Translations under genes and position numbers: made by a program | The notes under the pieces: generated by a model | Told to the model about the DNA's origin: nothing | The model's database searches: none | The model's input: the letters and a program-made list of their open reading frames with translations, nothing else | Origin: Reticulitermes lucifugus | Taxonomy: Eukaryota; Arthropoda; Insecta; Blattodea; Rhinotermitidae | Length of the DNA stretch: 40,485 nt | Assembly: GCA_026260175.1 (NCBI GenBank) | Contig: JAKCWW010003093.1 | Location: forward strand, 10,287 to 50,771 | Reading direction: 5' to 3' | Shown: one piece after another, positions 1 through 9,773 of the stretch | How the letters are laid out: the number at the start of each line of letters is the position of its first letter | Numbering within the stretch: position 1 is the stretch's first letter

Positions 1-230
1 TATAGCGGAATTCAGGAGTACTTCAAGCCTTTATGGCAGAGTGCAGGAGTACTGCAAGCCTGTGTAGCATAATTCAGGAGTACTTCAAGCCTTTATGACA
101 GAGTGCAGGAGTGCTGCAAGCATATATGGCCGAGTGCAGGAATGGTATAAGCCTGTGTGTCAGAGAGGAGTACTGTAAGCGTATAAGGTAGAGTGCTGGA
201 GTACCGTAAACCTACGCGACAAAGCTGAAT
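1..230. repeat. 31-bp minisatellite with a two-unit alternation
   Basis: A CAGGAGTACT-like core recurs at about 13, 44, 75, 106, 137, 165 and 196, giving a 31-bp period. The first four units alternate between a 'ttcaggagtacttcaagcc' form and a 'tgcaggagtactgcaagcc' form, so the local repeat is really a 62-bp pair. Units decay to the right and the array probably continues beyond the left edge. It lies just past the 3' end of the minus-strand tetraspan gene. Confidence 0.85.
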
Positions 231-464
231 TCTTCTGGCGGAAAGACTCTTTTAACATCAACAGAAAAATACTTTTAAAATACATCTCGTATTTTTTCTT
301 TCTCATATACGAGTATTTTAGCTGTCCCCAATGTATGTGAGACATTGTGCTTTGAGGGGAGAAGTCTATTATTTCCACCCTGAAATAATCACTAATCTGT
401 CTGGAAGTGCTGACGAAAGAAGTTTTTGGCAGTCGTTCCATTACGGAAATTCCATCGTGTCAAG

Positions 465-683
465 TTATGATGATGTTCCAGCGAATGTAACTGTAAGGCC
501 GAAATCGACTAGGTAAACGAAACCGTTGAAGATACTAATAATGCCTGAGGCAATCATCATGTCCATATATTGCTTGGAGTGTCCCATGTGTTTCACTCCG
601 CTCCATAGGTTTCTCCAGTCGTTGATGGTAATGGATCCCACTACCAGGAACAGAACACCGCCTGTCAGCGAAAACAGCATCCA
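465..683 (-). CDS. Snakeskin-like tetraspan gene, last coding exon
   Basis: Begins after a strong pyrimidine-rich acceptor (ttctgtttcgcag) with WMLFSLTGG and ends LTVTFAGTSS then TAA. It holds membrane segments 3 and 4 in 72 residues. Phase 0 at its start matches the upstream donor. Confidence 0.8.
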   Translation of the reverse strand, partial: WMLFSLTGGVLFLVVGSITINDWRNLWSGVKHMGHSKQYMDMMIASGIISIFNGFVYLVDFGLTVTFAGTSS

Positions 684-2822
684 CTGCGAAACAGAACAAG
701 CAGTTTTGAGCAGAACTGACAAAGCTCCTTTTCGTGTTGCGAATATTTATAGGCTAATACTATAAATTTATTACCACTGTTACAGTTGTCTGTATTTTAT
801 TGTTATGAACGAGTTATTCCTTACGTACTGTTTGTGAGGAACCTGTGCGTTAAAGTTTTCGGCTATAACCTCACAGTTCCACAACGTTGCCATATCGCAA
901 TTGTTGATTTACAGAAAGTAGGCCTATTTTGTAAGTAATATGTGGGTAGCCTGTGTTAAAATACTGTAGACCCTCGAATTAACGGTCTAATAGGGGGAGT
1001 GGGTGGTCCGATAATGCCGATTGTCCGGTACTTCCGAATTATGTGTATACATATATATACACACATATATATAGCCTATAAAGTCGCCAAAACAGTAATA
1101 CAGTACTGTATATATAACACTTTGTCAGGTAGGGGTCTCTGCGACGAGCTGGTCCCTCGTCCAGAGGAATGCTACCGTGTGTGGTGTGTCTAAAAAATGT
1201 GATCGTGAAGCCTCGAAAAATGAGGCTGCCTAGGCCCCCAAGGGGCTGTCGAGCCGTTGTAATATATATATATATAACACTAATGCATACACATAGCACT
1301 GTACACAACTGCTCTGTTAGCGCTATCACTTTGTCTGGAAGCCATCGTTAACTGGAATTTAATAAATTTCAGATAAATATAATAAATCCACGATCCAGGT
1401 TATCAAAAGAGCAACACACTATCACCTCCACGTGAGTGTCAGCAAAGACTGCGCGCGCGTCCGTGTCCGCCACGTAGCGGCCGCTTCGCCAGTTAACAGT
1501 CAAGACCGCTAATTTCACATATTTACATTGCGGACGAAAATTTGGGAACCAACAAATTTCGTCCGTTATTTCCGACCGTACATAAGTTGTCCGTTAATTC
1601 GAGGGACTACAGTATATCGTTATCTCCGTGACAGATTTTATTTACCTGACTGCAGTGATTCATTGCTAATCGTCACGAAATCGGAGGCTAAAACTTTGCA
1701 TGGTCTTGCTATTTTACATTTACATAAATGTTACCTTAACAAAAGCTGCGTACCTTTTTAAAATCATTTTTGAGTCCTCAATTAATTGTCTGTTTTACTC
1801 CTAAAAGTCGCACGTCCAGTGTCTCGTTACTGCTGTTTACAGGAAATTTAAAAGTACGGAGTTGGGTTGAGTTCCAGTGGCGTAAAGTTTGTACCAATTT
1901 TCGTGCAAATCAGTCGTCAACTGGTTAAAAAGAATTTAAAGTGGGTTACACACAGACAGCATCATGATGTCATCACGTTGCAGAATAATCCACAGGACAG
2001 TACAACGGTGTATTGTCTTGTTGCTTTCGTTCTCTGGGTAATTGTACTTCTCGGTGTTCAGGGTGAACACAAAGTGACATCAAAAATGTATCTTACGGAA
2101 AATAATTTGTGAAATATTGAATTATCCTGGCTCCAGATCGTAACATCGACCCTTCACGCGGAATGTCGACCACATTCGACGTGCAGTGTGCGGTTGAGAA
2201 TACCAAAATCGGCTAAAGTCGTCGCCAGTAACATGAACAGTAATGGCGGCCACTTATATTCTCGGCGTTTTCAAAGTACCGCCGGCTATATAATTCCGGC
2301 GTCAAAGGGTTAGATAAACCCTGTAATCACGGGTGCCAGCCGATGTCTGTGCCAAACTTGACACCAGCCCCAATGGTTCATCACCCCTATGCCATTCGGA
2401 CTTAAGTTTTTCGTGGTCCACCTCAGTCTTTCGAGGTAAATGCCGGAGTAGACCTACGTTAACACTTCTTGCGGCCACGGTCACAAATAATCGTACATTT
2501 CGAAAGTTACATAACCTACGTATCGGTAATTAAAATGGCGTCATTGAATGAATCGATATTCAAAACACATTTTAATAGCTGCTGTACCCACCATGAATTG
2601 TGGCATGCGCTCAGCTCTCGTCTGTCCCATTATGATTACGGTGTTGATCAAAATAAATCCAGCGTATGCGACGTATACCAGGCCGATGTGATGTATGTTC
2701 AGCTGCAGTTTGTGGTTCATGGGGTCGACGATGAGCCCCATGCAGACAATCGATAGACTCAGTTCCACAATCTTCAAGACGAACTGACCTCGACTGACAA
2801 GCATGTTTTGGTCTTCTGACAT
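465..2822 (-). CDS. Tetraspan membrane protein, snakeskin-like tandem paralogue (2 exons)
   Basis: Joined exons 2822-2592 and 683-465 give 149 residues. Four hydrophobic segments are visible, at about 14-32, 46-66, 78-97 and 119-146, with no signal peptide, which fits a small MARVEL-like four-pass protein. The third segment (LTGGVLFLVVG then W) aligns with FVGCFMWIAVGG then W of Ssk 7 kb away on the same strand, and the fourth has YLVD where Ssk has YLLD. The intron is phase 0 and falls five residues before that shared segment in both genes. The first coding exon corresponds to Ssk exons 1 and 2 fused. The start chosen is MSEDQNM at 2822, directly preceded by a splice-acceptor-like ttcacttcag, so an upstream untranslated exon is likely. 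By analogy it may act in epithelial junctions or membranes, but I do not recognise a named orthologue. The gene call is firm; the function is inferred. Confidence 0.8.
964..1612. mobile_element. Pogo/Tigger-like MITE with a nested SINE, in the tetraspan intron
   Basis: The left end CTGTAGACCCTCGAATTAACGG (first 20 used: ctgtagaccctcgaattaac) is matched in inverted orientation by ccgttaattcgagggactac at the right end, with one mismatch. A TA dinucleotide flanks both sides (962-963 and 1613-1614). TA target duplication and this style of terminal repeat are typical of the pogo/Tigger group of DNA transposons. No transposase is visible. A SINE fragment and TA-rich microsatellites sit inside. Confidence 0.8.
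1135..1276 (+). mobile_element. 5'-truncated tRNA-derived SINE (family A) with a TA-repeat tail
   Basis: The stretch with gctggtccctcgtccagagg, gtgtggtgtgtct and gatcgtgaagcctcg matches, in plus orientation, the body of the fuller minus-strand SINE at 13568-13827. The tRNA-like head is missing. It ends in a run of TA dinucleotides. Confidence 0.75.
2592..2822 (-). CDS. Snakeskin-like tetraspan gene, first coding exon
   Basis: Encodes 77 residues from MSEDQNMLVS to ERMPQFM with membrane segments 1 and 2. It ends at a GTGGGT donor after a complete ATG codon (phase 0). Confidence 0.8.
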
Positions 2823-2921
2823 CTGAAGTGAACAGCATGGCAAGTAGTTAGATTGTTAGCGCACAAAGAGGGTCGCAGTAACTCAGTATAATATGACGTT
2901 GTGTGCATCTTAACATTAATA

Positions 2922-3392
2922 TTTAGTTTTTCAACCAACGAATGCACAGCCACGCGACAAGACAATAACAACAGTAGGATACGGACTTCAACATGTATAC
3001 ATGACCAGCTGCCAGCAGTTTTAACAGTTTTAACTATTTTAATAACAACAGTTTTAATAATTTTGACGATTCCAACAGATACCCACGACGTAGTGCTCTA
3101 CAATCACAAATTGTAGTGCTGGACTATGTACTTCGGACACGGACGGGTGCTATATACACCGGAACAATTCAAGAAACCACTTGAAAAAATGTTATATACT
3201 CTGATTCTCAGTGTGAATATTAGCATTGAACGGAATAACAGTTAAGTGATAGTGCCAAATGGACAGTGAACAGTGAAGTGTACTTAACATGGTGCCCCTG
3301 ATGATGACCGAGTTACGGCCGAAACATATGTAGGGTGTAGTGAACAGAAAATTACGAAAATAAAAAGTACATTTGTTGGTTGAAAAACTAAA
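2922..3392 (+). mobile_element. Inverted-repeat-bounded element carrying a hammerhead-like motif
   Basis: The 18-base tttagtttttcaaccaac at 2922-2939 is repeated exactly in inverted orientation at 3375-3392. The 470-bp interval is otherwise AT-rich, with a run of tttta-type tandem units at 3015-3075. A hammerhead core lies near its right end at 3291-3340. Possibly a non-autonomous remnant related to Penelope-like elements; no protein is encoded. Confidence 0.5.
3291..3340 (+). ncRNA. Hammerhead-ribozyme-like motif
   Basis: Core CTGATGA is at 3298-3304, GAAA at 3321-3324, and a candidate cleavage site GUA at 3330-3332. Stem II pairs CCG (3308-3310) with CGG (3316-3318), plus G3306 with C3320. 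Stem III is ACAT/ATGT with no loop. Stem I begins with CCC (3295-3297) pairing with GGG (3333-3335). All core positions fit the consensus. Loopless stem III is what is described for the dimer-forming hammerheads of Penelope-like elements. Activity is untested. Confidence 0.65.
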
Positions 3393-3395
3393 GAT

Positions 3396-3622
3396 TCAGT
3401 CAGTATAGTCACGACCAGGACTGGATGATAGGGGTTGGATTCCCGGCAAGTGCAATGCATTTGTCTTTCGCTGCTGTTGTCGTACTGGGTGCAGGGAGCA
3501 CTTTCCTCGCAAGTAAAACGGTCGGAGTGTGAAGATAACTCCCTCCCATCTAGTTCCGAGATTAAGAATGTGTGGCGCTGTACCTTCACTTCCCCACACG
3601 TCTTTATGGCATGTTTAGACAG
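3396..3622 (+). mobile_element. tRNA-derived SINE (family C)
   Basis: A tRNA-like head reads cagtcagtatagtcacgac and then a B-box-like ggttggattcccgg. The body carries catctagttccgagattaag and ends at cccacacgtctttatggcatg-like sequence. The same body (ctagtgctgaggttaagaa, cttcatgg) recurs at 23805-24310, and a related head occurs on the minus strand near 21490-21545. Confidence 0.7.
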
Positions 3623-4874
3623 ATGGACCTAAACTGTACTGCTAGAAAGGCATAGATTTTGTACGGGTTTTGTGGAAGGTAATGTACTGTGATTGAACGC
3701 ATAATGAGCAAGTCACATCTGTCCGTCCGTTTGTGTCGTCTTCGAAATTACTCGATAGATTTGGACGAAATTTGAGGTATATTATAAAAGTATTATTTTG
3801 GTTCGTATTGTGCCAACATAACCCTACTTTATGTGAAGCTGAAGTGTAGCTTTATGGTTTTTCAAATAGAACTGCCGTTCATATGAAACGGCGGGTTATA
3901 GCAATACAGATATCAGTGATGTCTACAGCTTTGATTTGAAATATTTTTCGATATATCATATACGTAACGCAATACAGGGGAATTTGATGACTGTAAAGAC
4001 GTATACAAATCTCGTAATCCCACCATGAAACGTGTTTGTTTCTAATTATTTTTTTTTCCAAAATAGTTACACTCCGAAACATTTTGAAATGTCTTACTGC
4101 TAGTTGAAATGTGAATGCTTTGCCCGTTTCGGTTTCACTTATTGTTCGTATATTTAGTTTTACTTGTATTTAATTTTAGAATAAATGCATTCCTCTACTT
4201 GGAATTACAGGAAAGCCTGTGAGTTACAGCTGCGAAATACGAATACTCATGTGGCTAAACAAAGTACTTACCTTGTAGTGGCGTTTAAGCAGCTCAAATG
4301 GGACTGTAGTTCCACTGTCAGCTGATAACCAACTACTATTAACATATTTTTTTGCATCTGCTATTTATACCGTCGATACTAAGTAGGCAGACAAGCTGTG
4401 TTTGAACAGGAGCTAAACAATGCTTGGCGCTTGCTAATTGACGCCTGGCTGTTGCCGGTAATGTACAGTGCAAGCCTATGGATGGAATTTATAGCGTAGG
4501 GTACGTGTTATTCACTTTGTGCTAACAGCTGTACGTCATGTGTGTCGTATTATCCTTATCTGCATTGAAAACAAAGGAAGGGACACTTTTTAAAAAGAGA
4601 AACCCGTTCTGTTCCTAAGTGTGATTCGTTGTAACTTCGTACCATCAAGAAGCAGCACTGATCGTGTATTCAGAATGTCGCAGGTCCGGATCTCGATCCC
4701 ACTATCGACTGTCGTGTATTTTTGTGGTTTTATTTACTAAAGTCAGGCAAGTGGTTGTATATTGGCTTCAAATCGGCCACCATGTGTTCCGAATATTTTA
4801 CAGTCCATTATTTGTAGATACCTCATCGTTAGACATTGTATAACTTAAAGAAATCTGCGGTCGTCTGGGGTATT

Positions 4875-5033
4875 ACGCGGCGTCTTGTGTTTACCGACGT
4901 TTCGGGACAACGTATCGGTCCCATCTTCACGGGTCAAGAGTCCGAGCTTTCCTACTCGGACTCTTGACCTGTGAAGATGGGACCGATACGTTGTCCCGAA
5001 ACGTCGGTAAACAATTACCACACGACGCCGCGT
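4875..5033. mobile_element. Near-perfect 158-bp palindrome with hammerhead-like arms
   Basis: Arms 4889-4946 and 4955-5012 are inverted copies with almost no mismatches around an 8-base loop. An outer pair, acgcggcgtc with gacgccgcgt, extends the symmetry. Each arm, read outward, holds GAAGA, a GGGAC/GTCCC stem and CGAAACGTC. This resembles a minimal hammerhead, except that the first core base is G (GTGAAGA) instead of C. Confidence 0.8.
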
Positions 5034-7543
5034 AACCTAACCCAGGAATCCATCACGTAACCAATCATGTAATCGGTAGACATTGTTTCTTATGTATTTA
5101 CTGTTGAATATACTGTAAGAATCTGATACTTTTAAGCGTCAAACATTCTCCACCTTCTCATATTGTGAACTAACTTTTTAAGTACAAACTTGAAGGTACT
5201 GAGGCACTTCACTGTAAAAGTGAAGTTCAAACTCTATTGAATTTTTTTTTCTGTCTCACCCATCTGCAATTGTAACCTAATTAGCCGTTGACGGCCCATT
5301 GGTAACTATATGTACCACCTGCTGTAACATTTAACAACTCTATGTTTTGCTCACAGTGTGTGTATTTTTATTTGTTTCTCACGATATTTACGGTCAGGAA
5401 AAAATCTTAATTCATTGGTCTTGTAGCGGAGACGGTGTTTTCTGTGAGGTAGGAACTAATGTTTTGTGTATAATTTGGAATAATTTCAGTCTGCGTGACG
5501 GTTTTTACTCATGCAAATACATCTGTGCTTTTTAAAATAAAGCAACTTACATACAGTGAGTACTGTTACGGTTCGCATATGCATCCACAAAGTCCTACGA
5601 CCGGCAGCTCGTTCAAGGTTGGATAAAACTGTACTACCAGTATGCCTAAAAAACAAACGTAAAATAGGCTGATGCTTTTATATGACTGCACAATGGGTTG
5701 AGCGTATTATAAAATGCAATGCGATTACTGGTTTTAAAAAGTTTTCAGTATTTGAATTCTTTATTTGTTCTTTGTGTGATCTCTGTCCCTGCCATTGGCG
5801 TGGACAGTCATGAGTTGACTGCAGTCTACACACACATTCGTGGAGTGACTTGAGAAAGCGTAGGATCTTCAAGATTATTGAATTTGTTCGTGGGAAAAGG
5901 GAACATGTCCACATATCAGCCGTTGGACTTACACCAGTTTTAAACTAACCAGTTTTAATCACTGTCGTGATTTACTTTCTGTACCTGCAAAGCCAGATGC
6001 TGATGCTGAGATGTACTTACGTAATGTCTCTTAGAATTTTTAGGAAATTATTATTCACAAAGTGCCAGGTTTATCACTGTGCTTAATTTGTACAGCAGTA
6101 CAGTCTAAAACATTTAATGAGCACGGTTGTGTTAAATTTTACTGTCCTGGGTTTTAAGTTAATATCTGCTTAAGGTGTCTATTTAAAAACTACTTACCTC
6201 TTACAAAATTTCTTGTATGTGTCTACCTGTTTACATTTCTTTCTAAATTTCTTTCAGTCATATTTGATTGAAGCACATTTTTGTTTTTTGGCTATGGAAA
6301 TATAAGGCAATAGTTCTCCAAAATAATATTGTTTATTGTAGTACCAATAAAAATTACAGCAGTAGTGACTGTTAGTGGACGCAACAATTTAAATGATGTT
6401 GGTCTCTACACACACCTTAGACTTCAACATAAATACATGATTCCAGTTACATGAACTTGCATTCTGACATATATAGTTTATTATGGTAGAAATAGTCATG
6501 GCTTTTCTAATGCTTGTTTAAAAAGACATGTGCCTTTAGTATTTTTTAATTGTTATCTTTCATTTTGTTTTGTGTTTTTTTGTTTTCTTTAATGTGAAGA
6601 CGTTATACATAATCAGCTTTCATGTTGTGATAAAGTAAAGTAAAATGGAATAAAGTCTTTGTTGTCATACAATCGTAATATTGCAAGAAGAGGTACATTT
6701 AACAAGTAAGTGCTTGTGTCATGGAACAGTTTACTAACATATTGCAGTTACAATATTATCCACAGAAATAGAAACACCGTACATTTATGATCTTAACACA
6801 CTTTTGTATAAGAAGCTAGAAAATATGCTCATAGCATGTGTTCTGGCGCATTTGCTGCATATTGTTTTATTGTCTAAAAACTGCAAGACTTAAAGAAAGA
6901 ATTATTGTGCATAAAATATATCATTCATTTTTATGTACAGCTTTTCTTTTCCTCTTTTTTCATGTTGATTAATATTTGCCACGTTTTGCTGACGTGTTCG
7001 CAGCACCGGATGTGTGTCTCACATATACTCTCCAATGCTGTTGTTTGGTTTAAACCAAGACTGGTATGTGATGACAAATTTTAATAAAACTCCACAATAT
7101 GAAATTCAATGGAAACCCATTGAGCATTCCTGGATTTGTTACATATGAATAGGCGAATTACAGACAGATAGGGCAGATCTCACAAACATACTTTTGGAAC
7201 TTTCCTTTGGGAACACGCCAAAAATTAAATATCTGTTCTCGAATTGTAACATACAGATCTTTCAACAGACACAGCAGAGCGTGGTCATTCTCAGATTTGA
7301 ATCTGAGCATATGTTTAGAAAAAGCGTCTTAACCCTTTGAATTCGTAGCACAAACATTATATTTACCACCTTCTTTAACATTAAAAAACTGTGCATTCTG
7401 CCTGCACAGTCTATCTAAGCATATGTGTTTTATATATCCCTTGTAATAAACGGAATTTTTGCCCCTAAAAAGCATTAACCGATTGGTTTTGTAGTGGGAA
7501 TGCATTGTATTTCTGTGAGGTAGAAATTGAATTTTTATGTATT
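5034..7543. other. AT-rich intergenic stretch, nothing recognised
   Basis: I see no coding exon, RNA gene or clear repeat in this AT-rich interval. Short open frames here lack family resemblance and codon bias. Confidence 0.5.
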
Positions 7544-7544
7544 A

Positions 7545-7725
7545 CAGTCGAACCCATTATAACAACATCGGTTTATGCGACACCTTAGTTATAGCTTAAG
7601 GTATTCTGTGGTACCAATTAATTCCTCACGTTTAACCATAACATTATAATCGGTTATAACAACACTCGTTTATAACAACACAAAATATTCAGTCCGCTTC
7701 ATGACGTTATAACCGACTTCGACTG
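7545..7725. mobile_element. Pogo/Tigger-like MITE, 181 bp
   Basis: The left end cagtcgaacccattataac is matched inversely by gttataaccgacttcgactg at the right end, and TA flanks both sides (7543-7544, 7726-7727). The interior repeats ggttataacaaca-like units. The CAGTCGAAC...TATAAC termini are typical of Tigger/pogo elements. There is no coding capacity. Confidence 0.85.
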
Positions 7726-8699
7726 TATGTAGGCGGGTTTCAGGTTTTAAAGAGAGGTTTTAAAGAGAAAAGGAAAGAACATGCAGTCTGACTCAGTGGA
7801 TGTGTTTGAGAATCATTTCGTAAGATGTGATGAATGTACAAACCTGTCCTGTAGTGTGTCAAATAATGATAATTAGGGGGTTGGATATAATCGCGTAAAA
7901 TAAATACCCACACCTTAAGGGATTTCTTCATTTCATTACTTTGGACGTGTATAAAAAAATTATACCCGTTTATTTTTCATAAAATCAGCTTTGTTTTAAC
8001 TTCTTTTCAGTTCCTATTCCTTTTCCTGTCACTGATATTAACTGTTTTTTTCACCCTATTATACTTACATACGTACAGTTGATAGGTTTGTTTTGAACCA
8101 CAAACGAGCACTTTTAGGGTAATTTATTTCTTTCATACAAAGTGTAAAAAATACCATGTTTAGAGTAAGAACGAACACTCTTAACTATTGATCAGGTTAC
8201 TTCACAAACTGTATTTGTGAAGACATTATATTTTCCAGTAAAGGGTTTTATTAAAAATATAGAATACTTATAAAACATTAAAACTTGCAAGGAAATATTA
8301 CTTTACTATCACACTGGAATTGGATGTTTCATCAATGGTTAGTTTACATCTTTTTGCAACTTTGTTGTGAGAGCTGTCCTTTGTGGCGGGTGTATGTTAT
8401 CATCTTGGAGGATAGATTTGTGTTTGTTTGTGCATGTCAGTTGTATGTGCCATTTAATATTCAGAAATTTGCAAATTCTCATATTGAAACAAATATCCTG
8501 CTCCTTAAGATGAAGATGTTTATGGCTCAGTGCAGTAAATCAAACACCAGACTTCATTATGATAAATAAGAAAAGTTGTTGAGACAACTGATAATATTCA
8601 AGCATTGTACTTCATCACTTGTTACCAATCTTGACCAAAACTTTACTTTGCAGTAAAGAGCTCTCTTGTATGAGATTTGAGGTTCTCACTGCAGTGTTG

Positions 8700-8752
8700 A
8701 TGAAGATTCAAGTCTTCTGGAATGTTGTGCTGTGTTGGCTGCTAAATAGCCC
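8700..8752 (-). repeat. Dispersed repeat normally found beside hammerhead motifs
   Basis: Read on the minus strand it gives ctatttagcagccaacacag and then an agaagacttgaatcttc-like end. The same module follows the GAAAC motif on the plus strand at 10175-10235 and 11100-11150. Here it stands without a visible hammerhead core. Confidence 0.55.
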
Positions 8753-9123
8753 TAACTCTTGACACCGATAGAACATATTTACTAGTCTACATGGCAAGAC
8801 TTGTATCTTTATGGTCTGTAGTATCCGGAGTAGCACTAGATCATTTGAAAAACTTCTTTATACATATGAAAACAAAAAAAATTGAATTTATACACTGCGT
8901 CTCTACCATATGTAGAAATATATAATAAGACTTCCTTCTGGATTGTGTGTTGTGCATATAGATAATATTTGGTTCGTGTAAAGTACTTCCAGATTGTTTA
9001 AAGTGAATTTTGAATACAAAATGTGGTGAGAAAAAAGGGAAGAGAACATTTGGGAGACTTAGCTGGAGATGCATGTCTCTTAATTATTTAATTATTTGGA
9101 TGGTAGATGGATGGACGTGAGTA

Positions 9124-9220
9124 TGGAGCATTGGTAGAATGAAAGTGACAGGGGAAAACTGAAGTGCTCAGAGAAAAACCTGTCACATTGCGACTGTGTT
9201 CAGCAGAAATCCCACATGAG
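9124..9220 (-). mobile_element. 5'-truncated SINE (family B)
   Basis: On the minus strand it reads catgtgggatttctgctgaa, then gacaggtttttctctgagca, cttcagttttcccctgtcac and ends near caatgctccat. This matches the body of the family B SINE at 20218-20389. The tRNA head is absent. Confidence 0.75.
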
Positions 9221-9557
9221 AAGGGGGAGGGAGATGTGGAATTTCTTGTACAGCTGAACACTTGTTGTCTTCTCAAGAATGACTGTACTCAGTGGAGTGA
9301 GTTACTGAAACTTCTTGAGAATTTTAAAACTTATGCCTAAATAATATGAAACTTTCTTCAAATTTTCTTTCGTCTTTTTATGTAAGTAAGAGTTGTCCAG
9401 TTAGAATATTACACTACGTGTACTTTGATCTCCAGATTTGCTGACGGTAAATCACACTTTTAAAATGCTATTTATGAATGTGATGAGGAATATGATGTTT
9501 TCATTGTTTCATTTGATTGTGTTTAAATGAAACAAGTTAATACATGACGAACATGAC

Positions 9558-9773
9558 TTATTTATCTCTGCTGAAGTGCAAGAAACTGAGGACAGTGTCC
9601 AAGAGATATACAGCACCAGACAGCACACACAGACTGCCAACAGCAAGACCAACTTCCCTCTCTGAATTGAAGGTTGTGAACTTGTGTTCGCTCAGATATC
9701 CGTGCCAGTAATGGAGAGCCGTGCCTCCTACTGCGATCCACATGAAGCAGCCCACAAAATTCATGATGATGTC
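9558..9773 (-). CDS. Ssk: Ssk coding exon 3 (last)
   Basis: 71 codons from DIIMNFVGCF to SFLHFSRDK then TAA at 9560-9558, after an atttcag acceptor. It carries membrane segments 3 and 4. Confidence 0.96.
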   Translation of the reverse strand, partial: DIIMNFVGCFMWIAVGGTALHYWHGYLSEHKFTTFNSEREVGLAVGSLCVLSGAVYLLDTVLSFLHFSRDK

